Assembly (NCBI RefSeq): GCF_016859285.1
Contig: NC_053414.1
Location: 3,281,517 to 3,345,516 of the forward strand
Length of the DNA stretch: 64,000 nucleotides
From: Xiphias gladius
Taxonomy: Eukaryota > Chordata > Actinopteri > Istiophoriformes > Xiphiidae
Direction: 5' to 3'
Below are positions 45,471-57,432 of this stretch, piece by piece. The notes under the pieces were generated by a model that saw nothing but the letters and a program-made list of their open reading frames with translations, did no database searches and was not told the origin of the DNA. A program made the translations under genes and the position numbers. How positions within the stretch are numbered: position 1 is the stretch's first letter; each line of letters opens with the position of its first letter.

Positions 45471-46125
45471 TAGTTCAGCAGATGGCCAGTAACACGGTTC
45501 CAAACGAAAGATCCAAAGTTCACCATATCAACTTAAAGGTGGTGAAGTTGTTCTTATACTTCTCATACAAAGGTTAAAATCTGATGTATCTTAAATTATT
45601 TAAAGGATGCATATTAACAAGATACTGTGTTTGAATTTATTCTACAAATCCATTGATTCACTGTTGAAATATCGCAAAACAAAGCCAGATATTTCCCTCA
45701 GGAGTTGGTAGAGACCAAAAACAGAGCTAAAACCGAGTGAATATTGGACTTAGTTCAGCAGGTGGCCAGTAACACGGTTCCAAACGAAAGATCCAAAGTT
45801 CACCATATCAACTTAAAGGTGGTGAGATGTCAATGTTGTGTTCACTGCGGCCCCCAGTGGCCAATACACAGTTATTGCAGGTTTTGGAGTTTCTATAATT
45901 GATTTTCAGACGACTTCAGAACTTACAAACACAAGTTGTTCTGACCTGAGCAGAATCTGAGAGGCAGAATATATGCTATGGATTTATCAGTGCTAGTAAT
46001 CCTCATTTGTGGAGAAGGAGCTGGTTCTTGAGTCCTCTGTAGAAGTAGGTCTTTTGCGCTCTTCTACACTGTGTAAATACTAAACGGACTTTAAAGTGCT
46101 GAAGCTGGCAAAGGTTGCTTATGTT

Positions 46126-46191
46126 GGGCTCGTCCGGGATTTGAACCCTCTCACACCCGAAGCGAGAATCATACCCCTAGACCAACGAGCC
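46126..46191 (-). pseudogene. tRNA-Pro (CGG) pseudogene, 6-nt deletion type
   Basis: Same 66-nt form as at 42,626, in C-module flanks of the GAAGTAGG subtype. Confidence 0.88.
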
Positions 46192-46583
46192 ATGTAAACC
46201 TTGTTTTCTGTCTGGTTAAACTTTGTCGAACTGACTCGGGGTAGAAACAGGTTTCCAAATACAACGGACTTAGAACAGCTGCAACACAACTACTCTATCT
46301 TTTATGAGCAGGCATAGATTCAGCCTGTTACCCTTCACTCCACTGAGGGAGAGACTTTACGACTGAAATGGGAAACAGCCAATATAGGTTAGTTATTTAT
46401 AGCACATTTATTAACAAGACAGTGGGTTAAGGGATTTTAAGGTTCTGCAAGCACCTGGTGTCACTGCAGTGTTGTCCTTATTGATGTAGGAACACTACAG
46501 ACTCTCCATTGTTTTGCTTTTATGCTTCACTGTTTTAACATTAAACATTAAGGACTCACAGATGACAGCCAGTTTTCTTTCAA

Positions 46584-46655
46584 GGGCTCGTCCGGGATTT
46601 GAACCCGGGACCTCTCGCACCCTAAGCGAGAATCATACCCCTAGACCAACGAGCC
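46584..46655 (-). tRNA. tRNA-Pro (AGG)
   Basis: Fully paired 72-nt cloverleaf, P-module flanks. First gene of the P-C-Cpsi-P block, copy 1. Confidence 0.95.
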
Positions 46656-47522
46656 ACGATTCCTACCACAAGAGTGTGGTGAAAAATCGATGAGCTGAAT
46701 CATAGTAGGAACAGCTTTGCAGACAAAAAGTATTTATCATGGCTGCATTTTCCAACACTTTGATGGAACAAGGCTAGAAAGTTTTCTTCTGCTTCCGGTC
46801 TTTATGCTAAGCTAGGCTAAACTGCTCTTGGACCTATCATATACTTCTCATACAAAGGTTAAAATCTGATGTATCTTAAATTATTTAAAGGATGCATATT
46901 AACAAGATACTGTGGGAAGTCATTTTTAAGGTTTTGCAAGTATTGTCGCAGTGTTTGAATTTATTCTAGTGCGCTCAAATCCATTGATTCACTGTTTTAA
47001 GAAGGACCTTACTGAGAGAGGAAACATTAAAGATTCTCAAAAACCAAAAATTAAAGAAATATCGTCAAGCCAAAAACCAAGCCAGATATTTCCCTCAGGA
47101 GTTGGTAGAGACCAAAAACAGAGCTAAAACCGAGTGAATATTGGACTTAGTTCAGCAGGTGGCCAGTAACACGGTTCCAAACGAAAGATCCAAAGTTCAC
47201 CATATCAACTTAAAGGTGGTGAGATGTCAATGTTGTGTTCACTGCGGCCCCCAGTGGCCAATACACAGTTATTGCAGGTTTTGGAGTTTCTATAATTGAT
47301 TTTCAGACGACTTCAGAACTTACAAACACAAGTTGTTCTGACCTGAGTAGAATCTGTGAGGCAGAATATATGCGATGGATTTATCAGTGCTAGTAATCCT
47401 CATTTGTGGAGAAGGAGCTGGTTCTTGAGTCCTCTGTAGAACTAGGTCTTTGGCGCTCTTCTTCACTGTGTTAATAGTAAACGGACTTTAAAGTGCTGAA
47501 GCTGGCAAAGGTTACTTATGTT

Positions 47523-47594
47523 GGGCTCATCCGGGATTTGAACCCGGGACCTCTCACACCCGAAGCGAGAATCATACCCCTAGACCAACGAGCC
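47523..47594 (-). tRNA. tRNA-Pro (CGG)
   Basis: 72 nt with intact T arm. Two G-U pairs are diagnostic of this subtype: one in the acceptor stem (ATGAGCC) and one in the anticodon stem (GTGAG). C-module flanks. Confidence 0.88.
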
Positions 47595-48142
47595 ATGTAA
47601 ACCTTGTTTTCTGTCTGGTTAAACTTTGTCGAACTGACTCGGGGTAGAAACAGGTTTCCAAATACAACGGACTTAGAACAGCTGCAACACAACTACTCTA
47701 TCTTTTATGAGCAGGCATAGATTCAGCCTGTTATCCTACAGAGCTAAAACCGGGTGAATATTGGACTTAGTTCAGCAGGTGGCCAGTAACACGGTTCCAA
47801 ACGAAAGATCCAAAGTTCACCATATCAACTTAAAGGTGGTGAGATGTCAATGTTGTGTTCACTGCGGCCCCCAGTGGCCAATACACAGTTATTGCAGGTT
47901 TTGGAGTTTCTATAATTGATTTTCAGACGACTTCAGAACTTACAAACACAAGTTGTTCTGACCTGAGCAGAATCTGAGAGGCAGAATATATGCTATGGAT
48001 TTATCAGTGCTAGTAATCCTCATTTGTGGAGAAGGAGCTGGTTCTTGAGTCCTCTGTAGAAGTAGGTCTTTTGCGCTCTTCTACACTGTGTAAATACTAA
48101 ACGGACTTTAAAGTGCTGAAGCTGGCAAAGGTTGCTTATGTT

Positions 48143-48208
48143 GGGCTCGTCCGGGATTTGAACCCTCTCACACCCGAAGCGAGAATCATACCCCTAGACC
48201 AACGAGCC
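48143..48208 (-). pseudogene. tRNA-Pro (CGG) pseudogene, 6-nt deletion type
   Basis: 66-nt form. It follows the fused junction at about 47,737 where C-module spacer jumps to mid P-module spacer. Confidence 0.88.
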
Positions 48209-48615
48209 ATGTAAACCTTGTTTTCTGTCTGGTTAAACTTTGTCGAACTGACTCGGGGTAGAAACAGGTTTCCAAATACAACGGACTTAGAACAGCTGCA
48301 ACACAACTACTGTATCTTTTATGAGCAGGCATAGATTCAGCCTGTTACCCTTCACTCCACTGAGGGAGAGACTTTACGACTGAAATGGGAAACAGCCAAT
48401 ATAGGTTAGTTATTTATAGCAAATTTATTAACAAGACAGTGGGTTAAGGGATTTTAAGGTTCTGCAAGCACCTGGTGTCACTGTAGTGTGGTCCTTATTG
48501 ATGTAGGAACACTACAGACTCTCCATTGTTGTGTGTCCTTTTATGCTTCACTGTTTTAACATTAAACATTTGACATTAAGGACTAACAGACAGATGACAG
48601 CCAGTTTTCTTTCAA

Positions 48616-48687
48616 GGGCTCGTCCGGGATTTGAACCCGGGACCTCTCGCACCCAAAGCGAGAATCATACCCCTAGACCAACGAGCC
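48616..48687 (-). tRNA. tRNA-Pro (UGG)
   Basis: Fully paired cloverleaf with discriminator C. Last gene of block copy 1; an extra TTTGACA appears in its 3' flank as at 43,095 and 53,665. Confidence 0.95.
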
Positions 48688-49556
48688 ACGATTCCTACCA
48701 CAAGAGTCTGGTGAAAAACGGATGAACTGAATCATAGTAGGAACAGCTTTGCAGACAAAAGTATTTATCATGGCTGCTTTTTCCAACACTTTGATGGAAC
48801 AAGGCTAGAAAGTTTTCTTCTGCTTCCGTCTTTATGCTCTTATGCTAAGCTAGGCTAAACTGCTCTTGGACCTATCATATACTTCTCATACAAAGGTTAA
48901 AATCTGATGTATCTTAAATTATTTAAAGGATGCATATTAACAAGATACTGTGGGAAGTCATTTTTAAGGTTTTGCAAGTATTGTCGCAGTGTTTGAATTT
49001 ATTCTAGTGCGCTCAAATCCATTGATTCACTGTTTTAAGAAGGACCTTACTGAGAGAGGAAACATTAAAGATTCTCAAAAACCAAAAATTAAAGAAATAT
49101 CGTCAAGCCAAAAACCAAGCCAGATATTTCCCTCAGGAGTTGGTAGAGACCAAAAACAGAGCTAAAACCGAGTGAATATTGGACTTAGTTCAGCAGGTGG
49201 CCAGTAACACGGTTCCAAACGAAAGATCCAAAGTTCACCATATCAACTTAAAGGTGGTGAGATGTCAATGTTGTGTTCACTGCGGCCCCCAGTGGCCAAT
49301 ACACAGTTATTGCAGGTTTTGGAGTTTCTATAATTGATTTTCAGATGACTTCAGAACTTACAAACACAAGATGTTCTGACCTGTAGAATGAGAGAGAGAA
49401 TATATGCTATATGGATTTATCAGTGCTAGTAATCCTATCATTTGGAGAAGGAGCTGGTTCTTGGAGTCTCTTGTAGAAGTAGGTCTTTTCTCTCTCTTTC
49501 TACACAATGTAAATACTAAACTTTTTTAAAGTGTGCTGAAGCTGGCAAGGTATGTT

Positions 49557-49624
49557 GGGCTGGCTGTCCGGGATGACCCTCTCACACACCAAGCGAGAGA
49601 ATCATACCCCTAGACCAACGAGCC
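49557..49624 (-). pseudogene. Degenerate tRNA-Pro pseudogene, C-module type
   Basis: Only the D arm and part of the anticodon stem match; the T arm is scrambled and the anticodon triplet is uncertain. The surrounding 200 bp also have dense small indels, which may reflect sequence error. Confidence 0.7.
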
Positions 49625-50016
49625 ATGTAAACCTTGTTTTGTGTCTGGTTAAACTTTGTCGAACTGACTCGGGGTAGAAACAGGTTTCCAAATACAACGG
49701 ACTTAGAACAGCTGCAACACAACTACTGTATCTTTTATGAGCAGGCATAGATTCAGCCTGTTACCCTTCACTCCACTGAGGGAGAGACTTTACGACTGAA
49801 ATGGGAAACAGCCAATATAGGTTAGTTATTTATAGCACATTTATTAACAAGACAGTGGGTTAAGGGATTTTAAGGTTCTGCAAGCATGTGGTGTCACTGC
49901 AGTGTTGTCCTTATTGATGTAGGAACAGTACAGACTCTCCATTGTTTTGCTTTTATGCTTCACTGTTTTAACATTAAACATTAAGGACTCACAGATGACA
50001 ACCAGTGTTCTTTCAA

Positions 50017-50088
50017 GGGCTCGTCCGGGATTTGAACCCGGGACCTCTCGCACCCTAAGCGAGAATCATACCCCTAGACCAACGAGCC
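50017..50088 (-). tRNA. tRNA-Pro (AGG)
   Basis: Fully paired 72-nt cloverleaf with discriminator C in P-module flanks. Confidence 0.95.
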
Positions 50089-51169
50089 ACAATTCCTACC
50101 ACAGGAAGTCTGGTGAAAAACGGATGAACTGAATCATAGTAGGAACAGCTTTGCAGACAAAAAGTATTTATCATGGCTGCATTTTCCAACACTTTGATGG
50201 AACAAGGCTAGAAAGTTTTCTTCTGCTTCCGGTCTTTATGCTAAGCTAGGCTAAACTGCTCTTGGACCTATCATATACTTCCCATACAAAGGTTAAAATC
50301 TGATGTATCTTAAATTATTTAAAGGATGCATATTAACAAGATACTGTGGGAAGTCATTTTTAAGGTTTTGCAAGTATTGTCGCAGTGTTTGAATTTATTC
50401 TAGTGCGCTCAAATCCATTGATTCACTGTTTTAAGAAGGACCTTACTGAGAGAGGAAACATTAAAGATTCTCAAAAACCAAAAATTAAAGAAATATCGTC
50501 AAGCCAAAAACCAAGCCAGATATTTCCCTCAGGAGTTGGTAGAGACCAAAAACAGAGCTAAAACCGAGTGAATATTGGACTTAGTTCAGCAGGTGGCCAG
50601 TAACACGGTTCCAAACGAAAGATCCAAAGTTCACCATATCAACTTAAAGGTGGTGAGATGTCAATGTTGTGTTCACTGCGGCCCCCAGTGGCCAATACAC
50701 AGTTATTGCAGGTTTTGGAGTTTCTATAATTGATTTTCAGATGACTTCAGAACTTACAAACACAAGATGTTCTGACCATGTAAACCTTGTTTTCTGTCTG
50801 GTTAAACTTTGTCGAACTGACTCGGGGTAGAAACAGGTTTCCAAATACAACGGACTTAGAACAGCTGCAACACAACTACTGTATCTTTTATGAGCAGGCA
50901 TAGATTCAGCCTGTTACCCTTCACTCCACTGAGGGAGAGACTTTACGACTGAAATGGGAAACAGCCAATATAGGTTAGTTATTTATAGCACATTTATTAA
51001 CAAGACAGTGGGTTAAGGGATTTTAAGGTTCTGCAAGCACCTGCTGTCACTGCAGTGTTGTCCTTATTGATGTAGGAACAGTACAGACTCTCCATTGTTT
51101 TGCTTTTATGCTTCACTGTTTTAACATTAAACATTAAGGACTCACAGATGACAGCCAGTTTTCTTTCAA

Positions 51170-51230
51170 GGGCTCGTCCAGGATTTGAACCCGGGACCTC
51201 TTGCACCCAAAGCAAGAATCATACCCCATA
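51170..51230 (-). pseudogene. tRNA-Pro (UGG) pseudogene, 5' truncated, with re-paired anticodon stem
   Basis: Broken in the D arm like the copy at 45,408. The anticodon stem reads CTTGC/GCAAG, a double change that keeps pairing relative to CTCGC/GCGAG elsewhere. Confidence 0.85.
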
Positions 51231-51612
51231 CTGGACTTAGTTCAGCAGATGGCCAGTAACACGGTTCCAAACGAAAGATCCAAAGTTCACCATATCAACT
51301 TAAAGGTGGTGAGATGTCAATGTTGTGTTCACTGCGGCCCCCAGTGGCCAATACACAGTTATTGCAGGTTTTGGAGTTTCTATAATTGATTTTCAGACGA
51401 CTTCAGAACTTACAAACACAAGTTGTTCTGACCTGAGTAGAAACTGTGAGGCAGAATATATGCGATGGATTTATCAGTGCTAGTAATCCTCATTGGTAGA
51501 GAAGGAGCTGGTTCTTGAGTCCTCTGTAGAACTAGGTCTTTGGCGCTCTTCTTCACTGTGTTAATAGTAAACGGACATTAAAGTGCTGAAGCTGGCAAAG
51601 GTTACTTATGTT

Positions 51613-51684
51613 GGGCTCATCCGGGATTTGAACCCGGGACCTCTCGCACCCTAAGCGAGAATCATACCCCTAGACCAACGAGCC
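51613..51684 (-). tRNA. tRNA-Pro (AGG), chimeric flanks
   Basis: Full cloverleaf. The acceptor 3' strand ATGAGCC and 3' flank (ACTTATGTT) are of C type, whereas the anticodon stem, AGG anticodon and 5' flank (ACGATTCC) are of P type. The gene thus looks like a crossover product within the tRNA body. Confidence 0.88.
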
Positions 51685-52575
51685 ACGATTCCTACCACAA
51701 GAGTCTGGTGAAAAATCGATGAACTGAATCATAGTAGGAACAGCTTTGCAGACAAAAAGTATTTATCATGGCTGCATTTTCCAACACTTTGATGGAACAA
51801 GGCTAGAAAGTTTTCTTCTGCTTCCGGTCTTTATGCTAAGCTAGGCTAAACTGCTCTTGGACCTATCATATACTTCCCATACAAAGGTTAAAATCTGGGA
51901 AACAGCTGATGTATCTTACTGATGTATGTTAAATTATTTAAAGGATGCATATTAACAAGATACTGTGGGAAGTCATTTTTAAGGTTTTGCAAGTATTGTC
52001 GCAGTGTTTGAATTTATTCTAGTGCGCTCAAATCCATTGATTCACTGTTTTAAGAAGGACCTTACTGAGAGAGGAAACATTAAAGATTCTCAAAAACCAA
52101 AAATTAAAGAAATATCGTCAAGCCAAAAACCAAGCCAGATATTTCCCTCAGGAGTTGGTAGAGACCAAAAACAGAGCTAAAACCGAGTGAATATTGGACT
52201 TAGTTCAGCAGGTGGCCAGTAACACGGTTCCAAACGAAAGATCCAAAGTTCACCATATCAACTTAAAGGTGGTGAGATGTCAATGTTGTGTTCACTGCGG
52301 CCCCCAGTGGCCAATACACAGTTATTGCAGGTTTTGGAGTTTCTATAATTGATTTTCAGACGACTTCAGAACTTACAAACACAAGTTGTTCTGACCTGAG
52401 TAGAATCTGTGAGGCAGAATATATGCGATGGATTTATCAGTGCTAGTAATCCTCATTTGTGGAGAAGGAGCTGGTTCTTGAGTCCTCTGTAGAACTAGGT
52501 CTTTGGCGCTCTTCTTCACTGTGTTAATAGTAAACGGACTTTAAAGTGCTGAAGCTGGCAAAGGTTACTTATGTT

Positions 52576-52647
52576 GGGCTCATCCGGGATTTGAACCCGG
52601 GACCTCTCACACCCGAAGCGAGAATCATACCCCTAGACCAACGAGCC
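52576..52647 (-). tRNA. tRNA-Pro (CGG)
   Basis: Same intact form as at 47,523, 5,053 bp away, with the same G-U pairs and flanks. Confidence 0.88.
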
Positions 52648-53195
52648 ATGTAAACCTTGTTTTCTGTCTGGTTAAACCTTGTCGAACTGACTCGGGGTAG
52701 AAACAGGTTTCCAAATACAACGGACTTAGAACAGCTGCAACACAACTACTCTATCTTTTATGAGCAGGCATAGATTCAGCCTGTTATCCTACAGAGCTAA
52801 AACCGGGTGAATATTGGACTTAGTTCAGCAGGTGGCCAGTAACACGGTTCCAAACGAAAGATCCAAAGTTCACCATATCAACTTAAAGGTGGTGAGATGT
52901 CAATGTTGTGTTCACTGCGGCCCCCAGTGGCCAATACACAGTTATTGCAGGTTTTGGAGTTTCTATCTTTGATTTTCAGACGACTTCAGAACTTACAAAC
53001 ACAAGTTGTTCTGACCTGAGCAGAATCTGAGAGGCAGAATATATGCTATGGATTTATCAGTGCTAGTAATCCTCATTTGTGGAGAAGGAGCTGGTTCTTG
53101 AGTCCTCTGTAGAAGTAGGTCTTTGGCGCTCTTCTACACTGTGTAAATACTAAACGGACTTTAAAGTGCTGAAGCTGGCAAAGGTTGCTTATGTT

Positions 53196-53261
53196 GGGCT
53201 CGTCCGGGATTTGAACCCTCTCACACCCGAAGCGAGAATCATACCCCTAGACCAACGAGCC
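53196..53261 (-). pseudogene. tRNA-Pro (CGG) pseudogene, 6-nt deletion type
   Basis: 66-nt form, 5,053 bp from its partner at 48,143. Confidence 0.88.
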
Positions 53262-53664
53262 ATGTAAACCTTGTTTTCTGTCTGGTTAAACTTTGTCGAA
53301 CTGACTCGGGGTAGAAACAGGTTTCCAAATACAACGGACTTAGAACAGCTGCAACACAACTACTGTATCTTTTATGAGCAGGCATAGATTCAGCCTGTTA
53401 CCCTTCACTCCACTGAGGGAGAGACTTTACGACTGAAATGGGAAACAGCCAATATAGGTTAGTTATTTATAGCACATTTATTAACAAGACAGTGGGTTAA
53501 GGGATTTTAAGGTTCTGCAAGCACCTGGTGTCACTGCAGTGTTGTCCTTATTGATGTAGGAACACTACAGACTCTCCATTGTTTTGCTTTTATGCTTCAC
53601 TGTTTTAACATTAAACATTTGACATTAAGGACTAACAGACAGATGACAGCCAGTTTTCTTTCAA

Positions 53665-53736
53665 GGGCTCGTCCGGGATTTGAACCCGGGACCTCTCGCA
53701 CCCAAAGCGAGAATCATACCCCTAGACCAACGAGCC
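53665..53736 (-). tRNA. tRNA-Pro (UGG)
   Basis: Fully paired cloverleaf; last gene of block copy 2. Confidence 0.95.
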
Positions 53737-54421
53737 ACGATACCTACCACAAGAGTGTGGTGAAAAATCGATGAGCTGAATCATAGTAGGAAGAGCTTTG
53801 CAGACAAAAAGTATTTATCATGGCTGCATTTTCCAACACTTTAATGGAACAAGGCTAGAAAGTTTTCTTCTTCCGGTCTTTATGCTAAGCTAGGGGCTAC
53901 TGCTCTTGGACCATATCATATACTTTCATACAAAAGTTAAAAATCTGATGTCTTAAATTATATTTAAATGCATATTTAACAAGATACTGTGGGAAGTCAT
54001 TTTTAAGGTTTTGCAAGTATTATGTCGCAGTGTTTGAATTTATTCTAGTGCGCTCAAATCCATTGATTCACTGTTTTAAGAAGGACCTTACTGAGAGAGG
54101 AAACATTAAAGATTCTCAAAAACCAAAAATTAAAGAAATATCGTCAAGCCAAAAACCAAGCCAGATATTTCCCTCAGGAGTTGGTAGAGACCAAAAACAG
54201 AGCTAAAACCGAGTGAATATTGGACTTAGTTCAGCAGGTGGCCAGTAACACGGTTCCAAACGAAAGATCCAAAGTTCACCATATCAACTTAAAGGTGGTG
54301 AGATGTCAATGTTGTGTTCACTGCCCCCAGTGGCCAATACACAGTTATTGCAGGTTTTGGAGTTTCTATAATTGATTTTCAGATGACTTCAGAACTTACA
54401 AACACAAGTTGTTCTGACCTG

Positions 54422-54427
54422 CGAGCC
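54422..54427 (-). other. tRNA stub (CGAGCC) at a deletion junction
   Basis: Spacer ending GTTCTGACCTG joins CGAGCCATGTAAACC, so all but the first six bases of a C-module tRNA gene are gone. Confidence 0.7.
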
Positions 54428-54990
54428 ATGTAAACCTTGTTTTCTGTCTGGTTAAACTTTGTCGAACTGACTCGGGTAGAAACAGGTTTCCAAATACAAC
54501 GGACTTAGAACAGCTGCAACACAACTACTGTATCTTTTATGAGCAGGCATAGATTCAGCCTGTTACCCTTCACTCCACTGAGGGAGAGACTTTACGACTG
54601 AAATGATATTGGACTTAGTTCAGCAGGTGGCCAGTAACACGGTTCCAAACGAAAGATCCAAAGTTCACCATATCAACTTAAAGGTGGTGAGATGTCAATG
54701 TTGTGTTCACTGCGGCCCCCAGTGGCCAATACACAGTTATTGCAGGTTTTGGAGTTTCTATAATTGATTTTCAGACGACTTCAGAACTTACAAACACAAG
54801 TTGTTCTGACCTGAGCAGAATCTGAGAGGCAGAATATATGCTATGGATTTATCAGTGCTAGTAATCCTCATTTGTGGAGAAGGAGCTGGTTCTTGAGTCC
54901 TCTGTAGAAGTAGGTCTTTTGCGCTCTTCTACACTGTGTAAATACTAAACGGACTTTAAAGTGCTGAAGCTGGCAAAGGTTACTTATGTT

Positions 54991-55062
54991 GGGCTCATCC
55001 GGGATTTGAACCCGGGACCTCTCGCACCCTAAGCGAGAATCATACCCCTAGACCAACGAGCC
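54991..55062 (-). tRNA. tRNA-Pro (AGG), chimeric flanks
   Basis: Same C-type 3' side and P-type 5' side as the gene at 51,613; full cloverleaf with one acceptor G-U pair. Confidence 0.87.
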
Positions 55063-55872
55063 ACGATTCCTACCACAAGAGTCTGGTGAAAAATCGATGA
55101 ACTGAATCATAGTAGGAACAGCTTTGCAGACAAAAAGTATTTATCATGGCTGCATTTTCCAACACTTTGATGGAACAAGGCTAGAAAGTTTTCTTCTTCC
55201 GGTCTTTATGCTAAGCTAGGCTAAACTGCTCTTGGACCTATCATATACTTCCCATACAAAGGTTAAAATCTGATGTATCTTAAATTATTTAAAGGATGCA
55301 TATTAACAAGATACTGTGGGAAGTCATTTTTAAGGTTTTGCAAGTATAGTGTTTGAATTTATTCTACAAATCCATTGATTCACTGTTTTAAGAAGGACCT
55401 TACTGAGAGAGGAAACATTAAAGATTCTCAAAACCAAAAATTAAAGAAATATCGTCAAGCCAAAAACCAAGCCAGATATTTCAGACCAAAACAGAGCTAA
55501 AACCGAGTGAATATTGGACTTAGTTCAGCAGGTGGCCAGTAACACGGTTCCAAACGAAAGATCCAAAGTTCACCATATCAACTTAAATGTGGTGAGATGT
55601 CAATGTTGTGTTCACTGCGGCCCCCAGTGGCCAATACACAGTTATTGCAGGTTTTGGAGTTTCTATAATTGATTTTCAGATGACTTCAGAACTTACAAAC
55701 ACAAGATGTTCTGACCCAGATATATATTATTATCAGCTAGTAATCCCTCATTTGGAGAGAGAGTGGAGTCTGTTCTTGAGTCCTGTAGAAGTAGGTCTCT
55801 CTTTTCTCTCTACACTGTGTAAATACTAAAACGACTTTAAAGTGCTGAAGCTGGCAAAAGGTTGCTTATGTT

Positions 55873-55935
55873 GGGCTCGTCCGGGATTGAACCCTCTCAC
55901 ACAAAAAGAGAATCATACCCCTAGACCAGCGAGCC
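55873..55935 (-). pseudogene. Degenerate tRNA-Pro pseudogene, C-module type
   Basis: 63 nt: the 6-nt deletion form with further losses around the anticodon, which is no longer readable. Lies in an indel-dense segment. Confidence 0.75.
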
Positions 55936-56317
55936 ATGTAAACCTTGTTTTCTGTCTGGTTAAACTTTGTCGAACTGACTCGGGGTAGAAACAGGTTTCC
56001 AAATACAACGGACTTAGAACAGCTGCAACACAACTACTGTATCTTTTATGAGCAGGCATAGATTCAGCCTGTTACCCTTCACTCCACTGAGGGAGAGACT
56101 TTACGACTGAAATGGGAAACAGCCAATATAGGTTAGTTATTTATAGCACATTTATTAACAAGAAAGTGGGATAAGGTTCTGCAAGCACCTGGTGTCACTG
56201 CAGTGTTGTCCTTATTGATGTAGGAACACTACAGACTCTCCATTGTTTTCCTTTTATTCTTCACTGTTTTAACATTAAACATTAAGGACTCACAGATGAC
56301 AGCCATTTTTCTTTCAA

Positions 56318-56387
56318 GGGCTCGTCCGGGATTTGAACCGGACCTCTCGCACCCTAAGCGAGAATCATACCCCTAGACCAACGAGCC
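56318..56387 (-). pseudogene. tRNA-Pro (AGG), damaged T stem
   Basis: 70 nt. Two bases are missing at the T stem, leaving one mismatch and a short variable loop. Everything else is intact. If the loss is a sequencing error the gene would be normal. Confidence 0.65.
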
Positions 56388-56943
56388 ACAATTCCTACCA
56401 CAAGAAGTCTGGTGAAAACGGATGAACTGAATCATAGTAGGAACAGCTTTGCAGACAAAAAGTATTTATCATGGCTGCATTTTCCAACACTTTGATGGAA
56501 CAAGGCTAGAAAGTTTTCTTCTGCTTCCGGTCTTTATGCTAAGCTAGGCTAAACTGCTCTTGGACCTATCATATACTTCTCATACAAAGGTTAAAATCTG
56601 ATGTATCTTAAATTATTTAAAGGATGCATATTAACAAGATACTGTGGGAAGTCATTTTTAAGGTTTTGCAAGTATTGTCGCAGTGTTTGAATTTATTCTA
56701 GTGCGCTCAAATCCATTGATTCACTGTTTTAAGAAGGACCTTACTGAGAGAGGAAACATTAAAGATTCTCAAAAACCAAAAATTAAAGAAATATCGTCAA
56801 GCCAAAAACCAAGCCAGATATTTCCCTCAGGAGTTGGTAGAGACCAAAACAGTACAGACTCTCAGACTTTTGCTTTTTTGCTTTTATGCTTTTAACATTA
56901 AACATTAAGGACTCACAGATGACAGCATTTTTTTTTTTTCAAG

Positions 56944-57002
56944 GGGCTCCCGATTTGAATTTGACCTCCTCTCTCCACCCTAAGCGAGAATCATACCCCT
57001 AG
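56944..57002 (-). pseudogene. tRNA-Pro (AGG) fragment
   Basis: Scrambled acceptor and T-arm sequence precedes a clear anticodon stem-loop; the D arm is cut off by a jump into spacer (CCAAAAACCAAG). Confidence 0.7.
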
Positions 57003-57371
57003 CCAAAAACCAAGCCAGATAGGTTCCAAACGAAAGATCCAAAGTTCACCGTATCAACTTAAAGGTGGTGAGATGTCAATGTTGTGTTCACTGCGGCCCC
57101 CAGTGGCCAATACACAGTTAATGCAGGTTTTGGAGTTACTATCTTTGATTTTCAGACGACTTCAGAACTTACAAACACAAGTTGTTCTGACCTGAGCAGA
57201 ATCTGAGAGGCAGAATATATGCTATGGATTTATCATTGCTAGTAATCCTCATTTGTGGAGAAGGAGCTGGTTCTTGAGTCCTCTGTAGAAGTAGGTCTTT
57301 TGCGCTCTTCTACATTGTGTAAATACTAAACGGACTTTAAAGTGCTGAAGCTGGCAAAGGTTACTTATGTT

Positions 57372-57432
57372 GGGCTCGTCCGGGATTTGAACCCTCTCAC
57401 ACCCGAAGCGAGAATCATACCCCTACACCAAC
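57372..57432 (-). pseudogene. tRNA-Pro (CGG) pseudogene, 6-nt deletion type, 5' truncated
   Basis: Has the shared 6-nt loss and then breaks after ACACCAAC into AGAGCTAAAACC spacer, so the 5' acceptor strand is missing. Confidence 0.85.

Larger units (their letters stand above)
46584..48687 (-). repeat. Higher-order block P-C-Cpsi-P, copy 1
   Basis: Order on the plus strand: AGG, CGG, fused junction GTTATCCTACAGAGCT near 47,737, CGG pseudogene, UGG. The same junction occurs in copies 2 and 3. Confidence 0.85.
51613..53736 (-). repeat. Higher-order block P-C-Cpsi-P, copy 2
   Basis: Offset from copy 1 is 5,049-5,053 bp for the last three genes. Its first gene is the chimeric AGG gene, so the left boundary has recombined. 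Confidence 0.85.
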
